64,000 nt of DNA from Bin75 sp965200435. Its GTDB lineage: Bacteria; Nitrospirota; Nitrospiria; Nitrospirales; UBA8639. Shown one piece after another: positions 28,381-38,387 of the stretch. Within the stretch, counting starts at the first letter, position 1. Each line of letters starts with the position of its first letter. The position numbers and the translations under genes were made by a program. Location of the stretch: contig OZ241337.1 of assembly GCA_965200435.1 (NCBI GenBank), positions 1,984,001 through 2,048,000 of the forward strand, read 5' to 3'. The notes under the pieces were generated by a model. The model was not told the DNA's origin, did no database searches, and saw only the letters and a program-made list of their open reading frames with translations.

Positions 28381-28429
28381 GGCCTCTCCTCCTGTTTCGA
28401 GGAGTGCCAAAGGTTTCTGAACTTATACA
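27343..28429. mobile_element. Complete IS481-type insertion sequence, 1087 bp
   Basis: The ends are imperfect inverted repeats: left TGTATGGGGCCACCACATTT then GGCACTC, right (reverse complement) TGTATAAGTTCAGAAACCTT then TGGCACTC, both beginning with TGT as in IS481. A 5-bp target duplication, TAACA, flanks it (27338-27342 and 28430-28434), which shows a recent insertion. It contains one transposase gene on the minus strand. Confidence 0.9.
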
Positions 28430-28434
28430 TAACA

Positions 28435-29125
28435 TGTAGAGGTCCACCCCCTGTGGCACTCGGATTGCTGGTAAAGGAGACATTGTCCCGGCGAGTGCCG
28501 GCCCAGGCTTCCTCGCATTTGTAGCGGCGCCATCTCATGGCGCTTCTTGAACTGCAGCCGCTCCAAGAGCCGCATAAGATGCGGCAGCTACAAATGCGGA
28601 ACGGCCAACCCGGGATCCCCGATGATCCATGTCGGGGAGGACCACAGCAAATTGCAGGTCGGCTTAGCGGTGTCTAGGTCCACCACCTTGGGCACTCGAG
28701 TCGTTGGTGAAGGAAGAATGGTCACGGAGAGGCGGCCCAGGCTCCCCCTCTTCTGTAGCTGCGCCATCTCATGGCGCTGCTTGCACAGCGGGCCGCTCCA
28801 AGAGCCGCATAAGATGCGGCAGCTACAAAGACGGAGCGGCCAACCCTGGACCCCCGATGACACATGTCGGGGATGACCACAACAAATTGCAGGTCGGCTT
28901 AGCGGTGTCTAGGTCCACCTCCTGTGGCACTTGGGTTGATGGTGAAGGAGGAATGGTCACGGAGAGGCGACCCAGGCTTCCCCTCTTTTGTAGCAGCGCC
29001 ATCTCATGGCGCTGCTTGCACAGCGGGCCGCTCCAAGAGCCGCATAAGATGCGGCAGCTACAAAGACAGAGAGGCCAACCCTGGGTCCCCGATGACACAT
29101 ATCGGGGATGACCACAGCAAATTGT
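28435..29125. repeat. Three tandem 235-bp units starting with IS-end-like sequence
   Basis: Units begin near 28435, 28671 and 28906 (spacing 236 and 235 bp). Each opens with TGT(A/C)TAGGTCCACC...TGGGCACTCG, similar to the left end of the adjacent IS. A double hairpin follows (GCGCCATCTCATGGCGC and GCCGCATAAGATGCGGC), then CGATGACACATGTCGGGGATGAC, and then a GCAGGTCGGCTTAGCGG tail where the next unit begins. The short frames inside are not genes. The first unit abuts the right target duplication of the IS. Confidence 0.85.
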
Positions 29126-29180
29126 CGGTCGAGTTCGCCACAGGCGTCACCCGACACTGCTCACCGACAGGCCTGCCTTA

Positions 29181-29324
29181 GGGACCCTCTGATTTCGTGT
29201 GAGAGCGGGATGCCGGGCAAGGCGTCCCGCAGCGAAACCCGAGACATCTCAAGTGGATAGTCGAGGGGTGAGCGAGGACACCACGCCGCCATGTGCCCGA
29301 TCGTGCACGAAATCAGCGGGTCCC
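29181..29324. mobile_element. MITE family B, copy 1 (144 bp)
   Basis: Inverted termini GGGACCCTCTGATTTCGTG and CACGAAATCAGCGGGTCCC, with TA at both borders. The interior (GCGGGATGC.GGCAAGGCGTCCCGC and GAGGACACCACGCCGCCATG) is shared with copies at 35827, 51336 and 60522. The last base doubles as the third base of the TAG stop of the surface protein gene. No coding capacity. Confidence 0.85.
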
Positions 29325-32300
29325 TAGAACGTCGTGTCCACTTGCAGCAGCACCCCCATGGTTGCCGGGGCCGTCGGGCGGCGCAGGTGCTCCACCGTCA
29401 AGTTCAGCCGCACCGGCCCCTCCAGTTGCACCCCCGCCCGAATCTGCTGCCCCGCCGCGCCATGCCCACGTTCGCAAACGGTCGCACCAGCAGGCCCTGC
29501 TCGTCACCCAGCCGCAGCCCCCAGGCCACTTGCCCGTCGACCCGCAGCGTCGGCGCCCCCGCGACACTCCCTACGCCGCCGACCGTCGCCAGCAACGGCG
29601 TCCCTGCCCCAGGTCCCGCGCCCAGCCCCGCCGCCGTCCCCCAGCCCGGCGCCAGCCGCCCCGTCCAGCCCGTGCCGTCTGCCGCCGCCTGGCGCTCAAG
29701 GACCAGCTGCAGCCCCTGCGCCGCCACCCCCGCCAGCGCCTGCGTCGCCCCGTACCAGTGCCCCGTGACCCCACCGACCCAGTTCCCCAGCCCGTAGTGC
29801 ACACTCCCGGTCACTTCCGCGCCCTGCGCCCGCTCGCCCGCGCCGCCGTCCAGGCGCCCGCTCAACCGTAGCGTCCCTCGGAGCGCCCCATCCTGTGAGG
29901 CATAGGCACTCGTGACGCCCAATCGACTCCGGTGCACCACCGCGCTCAGAGCACCCCCGGCGATGCCGCTTGCCGCCAACTGCGACCACCCGTAGTCGCC
30001 TACCACCGCCACGCTCAGCCCGTCACCCGCATACACCGTCTGCTCGCCCCCCGCCAGCCCCAGATTCAGCCCCAAGGCCCCATCCAGGGTCACAGTCTGG
30101 TCCGGCCGGTACGGATCCTGCCACCGACTGGTCAGGTCCCCCCAGCCCCACCCCGCCAGGCTCCACACGGCTAGGGTGTCGCTGAGTTGCCCCCGCAGGT
30201 AGGGATACACGGTCGTCAGGGCGCTGCCCAGCTCGCCCCCCGTGGCGCCCCCCACCGGCTGGAAGGCGCTCCCGCCTTGGGCCACCGCCACGCCCGTCAG
30301 CCATTGCGTCCCCAGTCGCGCGTCCAGGCCGACAAAGCGCTGGCCCTGGCTCCCTTGGAACGCGGTGCCCCCGCTGCCCCAGAGCGCCAGTTGGACCGGC
30401 TGCGGGGCGTCGTCGGTTTCGCCTAAGAGCGTGCGGTTCAGCGACAGGCTGAAGTTCTGGGTCTGCAGCCGCTGCAGCAGCGTGCCCAGGCCCTGCCCCT
30501 CGGTGGTCATCGGGGGCTGATAGCCCCGTTCCGGGTCCCACGGTTCGCCCGCTTGCCCGACACCCGGCTGCGGCAGGCAGTCGCCCAGGGCCACTTGGCG
30601 CGGACAGCGCTGCCTCCGGCGCCGCCGAATACGGACGCCAGGGCCGTCAGCGCATCCCCGCCGCTTCCGCTGCCCGCGGTGAACCGCTGCCCGATGACGG
30701 TGGAGGTGTCTTCCAGCAGGGCCCGCGCGTGTTTGGCTAATTCTCCCTGTAACTGCTGCCGTGCCAGGCTTTCGGCCCCCGCCGGTGTTGTTGCGGTGGC
30801 GGACGCCCAGTCGGACGAGAAGTGCCATGTACCCTGCCAGTCGATCACGCTGCGCACGTAGAGCCGGTAGGCGGTCCCCGATTCCAGCCCGTCGATCTCG
30901 GCTTCTTTCGTGCCGAATGCCGGGACGTCGGCCAGCAGCGTCTCGGGTGTTTCAGCGTCTGTCTGTGTGCTGTAGCCGATTTCGTAGGCGGCTTGCAGGT
31001 TCTTTTTGCCCCCGATGGGGCTGATGCTCCAGTGCAGGAGCAGTGCCGTCTCCGACACCGGCTCCGTGACCGCCGTCCCGGCGTCCGTCGGGACTGAGGC
31101 CGGGCTGGCGCCGTAGACCATGTCCGAGGCCTCGCTGCAGGTGCGGCCGTTGGCCTCGCACCAGCGCACTTCGACTTCGTAGACCCGGCCGATGGCCATC
31201 CAGGACGCGGTGGACGCCTGCGCGCGCCCGTCTTCCACCGTCACGCTGGCGAATGGACGCCAGCCGGTGCGCTTGGCTCCCGGTTTCATGCCCAAGACCC
31301 GGATCTGGCTCTTGGCTGCGACCCAGGAGGAACTCGCGGGTGGGGCATCGAAGGCCACGTCCAGCGCCTTCCAGGCGGTTTGGGCCGAGGTGACGACTTC
31401 CAGGTTCTCCGGGCGCGTGGCCGGTGGCGGGGCCACGGCGATGGTAAAGGTGAGTTCGGCGGTGTCGTTGTCCGCGTCCATCGCCGCGAGTGTCCAGGTG
31501 GCACTGTCTGCCTCGGTTTCCGGGGTGCCGCTGAGTGTGCGCGAGGCCGCGTCGAAGGCCAGCCCGGCGGCGAGGGCCGGACTCACGGTGTAGGTGAGCG
31601 CGCCGTCGCCGCCGGTCGCGGCCGGTAGCGTCACCGGGTCGATGGCTTCGCCTTCGGTGAACGCCAATGCCGGACTGTCGATGCCCTCGTAGGTTGGCTG
31701 CAGGTCTGCCTTGACGACGAGGGTGAAGGCGAGGGTGGCGGTGTCGCCGTCGGCATCGGTGGCGGTGAGCGTATGGGTCGTCGTCGCCGCCGGGGCCGCG
31801 GGCGTGCCGCTGATGACGCGGGTGGCCGCCTCGAAGGCGAGGCCGTTGCCGAGGTCAGCCGCCAGCGCATAGGTCAAGGCGCCGTTCCCGCCGGTCGCGG
31901 ACGGCAGGGTCACCGGGTCGATGGCGCTACCTTCGAGGAATTCCAGCGCCGGGCTGTCGATGCCGGCGTAGCTCGGGGGGGTGCCGGGTGCCGTGACCGT
32001 GAGGGTGACATCGAGCGTCGCGCTGGCTTCGTTTTCGTCGGTGGCGGTCAGCGTCCACGTGCCCTCGTCAGCCGCCGCGGCTGGCGTCCCCGAAAGGACC
32101 CGCGTGGCCGCCTCGAAGGACAAGCCGTCGGGCAATGCCGGACTGAGCGCGTAGCTGAGCGTGCCGCTCCCGCCGCTGGCGGCCGGTAACGTCACCGGGG
32201 CCATGGCCTCGCCGGCGATGAGTCCCACCGCCGGCGCAGTGACGCCCGCGAAGGACGGCGGGCCGGCCGCGGGGGGCAGCACCTCGAGGGTGAACGAGAG

Positions 32301-35300
32301 CGTGGCGCTCGCTTCGGCTTCGTCGGTGGCGGTCAGGGTCCACGTGCCCTCGTCAGCCGCCGCGGCTGGCGTCCCCGAAAGGACCCGCGTGGCCGTCTCG
32401 AAGGATAAGCCGTCGGGCAATGCCGGCGTCAGGCTGTAGCTGAGCGTCCCGCTCCCGCCGCTCGCGGCCGGCAACGTCACCGGGTCCATGGCTTCGCCCG
32501 CGGGCACACTCACCGCCGGGGCGTCCCCCTCCTCGAACGCCGGCGGGCCGGCTACGGGAATGGCGTAGGCGGTCCGCGACCAGCTCCCTTCGCCGAGCGC
32601 GTTCACGCCGCGAACCCGGAAGGCGTAATGCACGCCGTTGGTTAGCTCGTCCACCACCTCGGCGGTTTCGGTCAGCCCGGGTCGCATGGCCGGGCCGGAT
32701 TTCCAGCCCTTGCCCTTGAGCGCAATGTCAAGATCATAGGTGTCGATGCTGGGAGCGTCCTCTCCGGGCGCAGTCCAGGAGACCGTAAGCTGCTCATCGC
32801 CAATCTCGATGCTCGGGCGCGCCAGGCGCTCGGGAGGATCAGTCGGCTCGGGCGCCGCTTCAGTGGCCGTCGTCCCCTCGATGGTCTCTGTCCAGCCACT
32901 CGCGCCCCCATCGTCGCCGAGGGTCCGCACCCGGAACCGATAGGTGGTCGAGGGTTCAAGATCTCCGATCGTGGCCTGAAGCGCGCTCACCGTGACGCTC
33001 TCGGCGTCGTCCCAGGTCTCGCCCTGTACTTTGTACTGAACCTCGTATTCAACGGACGGCCCCTCCGACGCAAGCAGGCGCCGCGACCGGACCGTCAGCG
33101 CACTCCCGCGCACGGCCGCCCCCAGCGTCATGCCCTCCGAGGAGTCCTCGTCATCTCGCCAGGACAGTGTGATCGACTGCGACGCCCGCGCCTGGATCCC
33201 GAAGTGCGTCGGAGGATCCAGCACGCCGGCATTGCCGTGCGGCGTCCCGTGCGCAAGCACCGACCACGTCGTGGTCGATCCCTTGACCGCGCCCACCTGA
33301 AGCTCGTAGGCGGTCCCGGCGCTCAAACCTCCAAGGGTGTGGGCGAGCCCCGCGATCCCCGTCGCCGTGGTCCAGGCCTCGGTGCTTCCCTGGAGACGAT
33401 GACGCACGGAGTACGATGCCGTCTCGGGCACCGCAGGCCACGAGATCTGAAGGGCTTCGTGAGCGGCCCCGACCGAGATTGGATCGGGGAACGTCGCGAT
33501 GAGTGCCACGTTATGGTTCGACGACCACGGACCGTAGCCTTCGGGATTCCAGCCGCGCACGCGCACGCGATAGCTCTTCCCGTTGCTCAGACCGCGGATC
33601 ATGTAGACGCGAGACTTGACCTCGTCGTAATCGTCGGGCGGAGCACTCCAGTCCTGTCCCACCTCCGCAATCTGAATCTGCCAATACCGCGCCGGCTCGG
33701 CACCGCCGAACGAGACATGAATGGTGGTGGCCCCCGGCTGCAGCACGAAGTTCGTCGGTGCGCTCGGCGCACTCGTCGGCAGCGTGATCCACGAATCGTG
33801 ATAGGACCACTCGCCGGCGCCCGCGGTATTGCGAGCGCGGACCTGGAACTGATAGGCGACGCCGCACGGGAGACCTGTATGCGTCGCGCTGTACCCGGAC
33901 TGGCCCGTCACTACCGTCCAGGAACCACCCGCCTGCCGGTACTGGTACTCGTAGGAGGTCGGCGCACCCCCGGACACGGGCTTCCACCAGGAGAGGTCGA
34001 CACTTCCTTGGGCCTCCCCAATCTGAAGCTTCGGATGGTTCATCCGACCGGGCTTCGCACCGACCTCGGGCACGCGCTCCCAAGCGATATCGGACCAGTC
34101 GCTGACACCGGAGGTGTTGCGCGCACGGACGCGAAATCCGTACAGGTGCCCGACGCTCAGACCGGTGATGCTGGCCGTCGTGCCGGTCTCCCCGGTCTGC
34201 TCCGGCACCCAGTCGAAGTCCTCGGTGTGCGACCAGTCGAGCTCGTATGTGTCAGCGGTGTAGCCGATCGCCGCAGTTCACGACAGCGCAATGGCCGAAC
34301 TTCCCTCCGAGGCGGTCGCGCTCAGACCCGACGGAGGTGGCTCGAGGGCAATCTCCGGCGCTGTAGTAGTCCGGACAACCAACGGGGCGCCGCAGGTCTC
34401 CTCGATGGTGCTGTCGTGGCACGCGCGCAGGCGAATAACGTATGCCGTATCGGCCTCAAGTCCGGAGATCGTACCCTTCACCCGAACGAGACCGACGAAC
34501 GGTGCATCGAATGTCGCGTAATTATCCAGGAAGCTCCCTCCAGACATCTTTCGGTAATTGAACTGATAATCGAACGACTCGTAATCCGCATCGTCCTGCT
34601 TGAACGTGACTTTGAGCTGAGTCTTCTCGATGTCGAGGACATCGGGCGAGGCGGGCTTCGCAGGAATACTGGTGCCATACCAGGTGAAGGGCTGCGTGTC
34701 GCTCCACACCGTGGCCCGGGGGTTCACCGATGCCACCTGCATGTCAACCATGGTGCCGTAGGTCAGACCTTCAATGGTGTAAGGGCTGGTGACATTCTGG
34801 TGCTCCGTCCAGGGGTCCACGGAGCCAGCCGGCCGGTAGCGTAGATTGTACGAAGCGGCCCGCTCCCCCGACTCCCAGGAGACTTCTCCCTTCCACGTTG
34901 CCGTCACGCTCTCGGGCGGCCCGGGCGGAAGCCGAATGGTGATCGTTTCGGTATTTCCGTTGGCCCGAAAGTTCGTGCTGTTGGTGTATGAGTAATAATC
35001 AAAAGAAGTCCAGGAAAGGTCCCCCCAAGACACGTCAAGATGAGTTCCCGTGCCTTTGGTGAGATGCAGATGAGCATTGTTTTCAAGGGAGGATGGGAGA
35101 CGGACAGAAAAGTTCCCTGAACGAAACGTGATAGTAAACGAGGATGACGATTTAAGGAAAGTCTCAATCTTGTAATCAGTTCCGAGATACGTGAACGTGT
35201 CGGGGCTGAGGGTCCCAAACCCGTGCCCATGTGTGTTTGCCCGATACCCGGACAGATTACCCGACGAGCCAATGGTGAGAGTGGTGGTCCATTTGTCCAC

Positions 35301-35502
35301 TTCCGCAATGGCGAGTGTGGGCACGGTGCTGGTGCACAATAGAGCACTGAATGTAGCGCCGTTTGTAAGCAGCGCCCGGGCACGGCCTCGCCAGAGACGG
35401 CGCAGCCAGCAGGCCACGCGGCAGATCAGCCGGTGGTCAGAATTGCGGGGGGGGGGGGGGGGGGGGGGGTAACAGACCAGCCTTTAGCGTTCTCTCTTCC
35501 AT
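29324..35502 (-). pseudogene. Giant surface protein: fibronectin III and Ig-like repeats with C-terminal beta-barrel, disrupted
   Basis: One gene cut into pieces. From the candidate ATG at 35502 eleven codons lead into a C23 tract, which puts the rest out of frame. The signal-peptide-like region begins around the GTG at 35417 (ALLTNGATFSALLC..PTLAIA). Fibronectin type III domains fill 35.0-32.6 kb, four or five 95-residue putative Ig (He_PIG-like) repeats fill 32.5-31.4 kb (LPAASGGSGTLSY, LPDGLSFE), two more fibronectin-like domains follow, and then an outer-membrane barrel of about 400 residues ending LLQVDTTF. Lesions: in-frame TGA at 34278-34280 where the pattern needs Trp (ALS-W-TAAIGY), a frameshift near 30600 (GGAGGS/QVALGD) and another near 29460 (NVGMA/AGQQIR). 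GC content and composition differ from neighbours, suggesting transfer. It is a cell-surface adhesin-like protein, either a decaying pseudogene or a phase-variable gene with assembly errors. Confidence 0.75.
35447..35469. repeat. Homopolymer of 23 G (C on the gene strand)
   Basis: Twenty-three consecutive G on the plus strand, 12 codons into the candidate reading frame of the surface protein gene. Such tracts change length by slipped-strand mispairing. Its exact length is also the kind of thing that sequencing misreads. Confidence 0.9.
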
Positions 35503-35596
35503 CGCTCTTCTCTGCGCTCCGGCGCCTCTAACGATCTTCCCGCTCGACCACGAACGGGGCGTACTCTAGCACCTCCTGCTCCGATCTGCAAGCCGC

Positions 35597-35818
35597 TGTA
35601 TAGGTCCACCACCTGTGCCCCTCGGGTTGATGGTGAAGGAGAAATGGTCCAGGAGAGTGGCGGCCCGGCCCCCCTCTTTTGTCGCTGCGCCATTCCCCGA
35701 TAACAGGTGTCGGGGGATGGCGCATGGCGCTTTTCTCCTGCTGCCCGATGCCGTCGGGCGCAATAAGATTGCGCCGCTACAACGACGGGGCGGCTAACCC
35801 GACCTACGGGGGCGGAGA
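35597..35818. repeat. Fourth, diverged copy of the 235-bp repeat unit
   Basis: TGTATAGGTCCACCACCTGT then GCCCCTCGGGTTGATGGTGAAGGAG matches the start of the tandem units at 28435-29125. A longer hairpin core (GCCATTCCCCGATAACAGGT...GGGGGATGGCGC) and GCGCAATAAGATTGCGCC follow, and the copy closes with GGCTAACCCGACCTACGGGG. It lies upstream of the surface protein gene. Confidence 0.7.
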
Positions 35819-35826
35819 GGCCGGCA

Positions 35827-35969
35827 GGGAACCTCTGATTGAGTGTGATAGCGGGATGCAGGGAAAGGCGTCCCGGAGCGAAACCCGAAGCGTATCAGAG
35901 AGAGAGGTGAGGGTTGAGCGAGGACACCACGCCGCCATGCGCCCGATCGTGCACTCAATCAGAGGTTTC
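35827..35969. mobile_element. MITE family B, copy 2 (143 bp)
   Basis: Inverted termini GGGAACCTCTGATTGAGTG and CACTCAATCAGAGGTTTC; same interior and same orientation as copy 1, followed by TTA. The region from here to the uxs stop (36118) holds a half hairpin and, at 36069-36088, one terminus of MITE family C (TGTCAACGAATGAGTGAACA). Confidence 0.85.
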
Positions 35970-36117
35970 TTAGGCATTGTATGAGATGTGGCCGCTACAC
36001 ATCCAAAGACAAGGACCCTGGATCCCACGATGACAAATGGCGGGGATGACCGAGGCGGCGATGAACTGTGTCAACGAATGAGTGAACATTGACAATGTGA
36101 CGGAGCAGATCATGTAT

Positions 36118-37092
36118 TCAGGTTTGACGTGAAGCCGCATGTTGGCGCAGAAATTCCTCGAAATACGCGATGGTCTTTTTGATCCCTTCTTGCAGGGAAA
36201 TGTTAGGTTCCCAGCCGAGTTGTGCTTTTGCACGTGTAATATCCGGACAACGTTGAGTCGGATCATCGGTTGGCAATGGTTTGTAGACGATCTTCGATTT
36301 GGTCCCGGTTACCTCGATGACCAGTTTCGCGAGGTCTAACATGGTGCATTCCCGGGGATTCCCCAGGTTCATGGGACCCGTGCAGTCCTTGGGGCTTTTC
36401 ATGAGCAGGATGCAGCCTCGAATCAAATCATCCACGTAGCAGAATGAGCGCGTCTGTGACCCGTCACTAAAAACGGTCAGGGATTCGTTGGTGAGGGCTT
36501 GCATGATGAAATTGGACACGACTCGTCCATCATGAGGATGCATGTTCGGACCATAGGTGTTGAAGATACGTGCGACTTTCACGTCCAGGCGATGCTGTCG
36601 GTGATAGTCGAAAAACAGCGTTTCCGCACAGCGCTTTCCTTCGTCGTAGCAGGAACGTAAGCCGATTGGATTGACGTGGCCCCAATAGTCTTCGCTCTGG
36701 GGATGGATTTTCGGATCTCCATAGACTTCGCTGGTCGATGCCTGAAAGACGCGGGCCCGGAGCCTTTTGGCGAGTCCCAGTATGTTGATGGCTCCGTGGA
36801 CGTTCGTCTTCGTGGTCTGTACGGGATCGAATTGGTACTGAACAGGGGACGCGGGACAGGCAAGGTTATAAATTTCATCGGCTTCGATGTAGAGGGGGAA
36901 GGTGATATCGTGCCGGATCAGTTCGAAATTCGGATGATCGCGGAACGGGGCGAGATTGTTTTTGGTTCCCGTGTAAAAGTTGTCGACGCAGATGACGTCG
37001 TGTCCTTCGTCCAGGAGCGTGCGACAGAGGTGTGATCCGAGAAATCCGGCCCCTCCCGTCACGAGAATCCGTTTGCGGTCGTAGTTTTTCAC
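36118..37092 (-). CDS. uxs: UDP-glucuronate decarboxylase (UDP-xylose synthase)
   Basis: 324 residues, GTG start. The Rossmann motif TGGAGFLGSHL binds NAD. The catalytic STSEVYGDP and Y-x3-K in SCYDEGKR are those of the extended SDR family. RIFNTYGPNMHPHDGRVVSNF and TRSFCYVDDLI are diagnostic of UDP-glucuronate decarboxylases. It makes UDP-xylose for surface polysaccharide. It precedes argJ on the same strand, but with a 46-bp gap and no functional link. Confidence 0.93.
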   Translation of the reverse strand: MKNYDRKRILVTGGAGFLGSHLCRTLLDEGHDVICVDNFYTGTKNNLAPFRDHPNFELIRHDITFPLYIEADEIYNLACPASPVQYQFDPVQTTKTNVHGAINILGLAKRLRARVFQASTSEVYGDPKIHPQSEDYWGHVNPIGLRSCYDEGKRCAETLFFDYHRQHRLDVKVARIFNTYGPNMHPHDGRVVSNFIMQALTNESLTVFSDGSQTRSFCYVDDLIRGCILLMKSPKDCTGPMNLGNPRECTMLDLAKLVIEVTGTKSKIVYKPLPTDDPTQRCPDITRAKAQLGWEPNISLQEGIKKTIAYFEEFLRQHAASRQT

Positions 37093-37138
37093 GCGCTTGC
37101 GGCTGTCCCTTCCGGTCGTGACTCCAGAACCCGGCGCA

Positions 37139-38350
37139 CTAGGTGGTATACGAGGCGTTGATTATCACGTAATCGTAGGACAGATCGGTCATCCAGCATT
37201 TGGCATGCCCCGTGTTCTGCCCCACTGAGAGCGTCATCGCGTATCGTTTTTTTCGCATGATCCGTTGTGCCTGGCTGGTTGCCCGGCCCCCAACGGCTTG
37301 GCCGTTGTCCACGACTCGAGTCGCGTTATATTGCAGGCAGAGTTGAGACGGATTGAAGCGCACGCCGGCCCGGCCTGCCGCCGCGATGATTCGACCCCAG
37401 TTGGGGTCTTCTCCAAAGACGGCGGTTTTCACCAGCAACGAAGTCGCAATGGCGTGAGCAATTTTCTTCGCTTCGTGATTGGTCTTCGTTCCGCGCACGA
37501 TGACTTCGACGATTTTTGTGCCCCCTTCTCCATCCCGGCAGATTTGAAGAGCAAGAGACAGGCAGGCTTCGTACAGAAGGGCGGAAAATTGTTCCCATTG
37601 GGGTGTGCCCATCCGAATGACCGGGTTGCCGGCTTGTTCGTTGGCGAGGCATAGCACCGTATCATTCGTGCTCGTGTCCCCATCGACGGAAAGGCAATTG
37701 AAGGTCTCGTTGACGGCTCGAGCCAATGCGGCTTGTAGGGCTTGTGGCGCAATGGCGGCATCGGACGTCAGATAGGCCAACATGGTCGCCATATCAGGAT
37801 GAATCATCCCGGAACCTTTGGCCATACCCCCTATCGTCACAATCCGGTCGTCGATCTTGGCCTGCAAGGCGATTTCTTTACGCGTGGTGTCTGTCGTCAT
37901 GATGGCTCGTGCGGCCGGCTTATGACCGGAGCGGCTCAGGAGCCGGGTGAGCCGCGGGATGGCGTGACGGATGGCAGGCATGGGTAACGGGCGGCCTATG
38001 ACTCCCGTTGATCCTACAAATACCGAAGAGACGGGAACGCGTAAGGCCATGGCTGCGAGTTTGCGCATTTCCATGGCGTCCGTCATTCCTTGGGCCCCGG
38101 TCAACGCATTGGCGTTGCCACTGTTCACAATAACGGCTTGCCCGGCGTGTCGTTTGATTTGGCGACGACCGACTAGGACCGGAGCCGCGATGATTCGATT
38201 TTGCGTGAAGACGCCTGCCATGATCCCGGGGTGGGTGGACGCCACAAGGGCGAGATCCAACTGAGGCGCCGGTTTGATGCCGGCGTGCATTCCCGCGGCG
38301 AGAAAGCCGATGGGGGCCGTGACGCCGCCTGGTATTTTTTTGACGTTCAC
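37139..38350 (-). CDS. argJ: Bifunctional ornithine acetyltransferase / N-acetylglutamate synthase
   Basis: 403 residues, probable GTG start. The autoproteolytic site is visible as DGDTSTNDTV, where cleavage before Thr frees the nucleophile, and NSGNANA(L)TG is the oxyanion region. It transfers acetyl from N-acetylornithine to glutamate in the cyclic arginine pathway in the cytosol. It lies 37 bp downstream of argC and forms an operon with it. Confidence 0.96.
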   Translation of the reverse strand: MNVKKIPGGVTAPIGFLAAGMHAGIKPAPQLDLALVASTHPGIMAGVFTQNRIIAAPVLVGRRQIKRHAGQAVIVNSGNANALTGAQGMTDAMEMRKLAAMALRVPVSSVFVGSTGVIGRPLPMPAIRHAIPRLTRLLSRSGHKPAARAIMTTDTTRKEIALQAKIDDRIVTIGGMAKGSGMIHPDMATMLAYLTSDAAIAPQALQAALARAVNETFNCLSVDGDTSTNDTVLCLANEQAGNPVIRMGTPQWEQFSALLYEACLSLALQICRDGEGGTKIVEVIVRGTKTNHEAKKIAHAIATSLLVKTAVFGEDPNWGRIIAAAGRAGVRFNPSQLCLQYNATRVVDNGQAVGGRATSQAQRIMRKKRYAMTLSVGQNTGHAKCWMTDLSYDYVIINASYTT

Positions 38351-38387
38351 GGGAAATCCGGATTGTGAGTGAAGATCATGGACAAGC

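Noticed and set aside
28435..29125. CRISPR-like array
   Set aside because: The units are 235 bp and nearly identical over their whole length; there are no unique spacers of regular size and no cas genes.
28547..29181. Short frames of about 90-135 codons in the tandem units
   Set aside because: They repeat because the DNA repeats, and the hairpin arms dominate their sequence.
29293..29871. Proline/arginine-rich plus-strand frames over the beta-barrel region
   Set aside because: Composition is typical of an antisense shadow of a GC-rich gene; the minus strand encodes a coherent barrel ending in Phe.
33204..34844. Long open frame of 546 codons on the plus strand opposite the surface protein gene
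   Set aside because: It is antisense to clear fibronectin III domains, is rich in Arg, Gly and Pro as expected from a GC-rich shadow frame, and has no recognisable domain.
35447..35469. Poly-G tract as a simple assembly gap filler or sequencing artefact
   Set aside because: Not excluded, but the ATG in front and the open frame at tract length 22 or 25 make a biological tract at least as likely, so I report it as a finding with the caveat.
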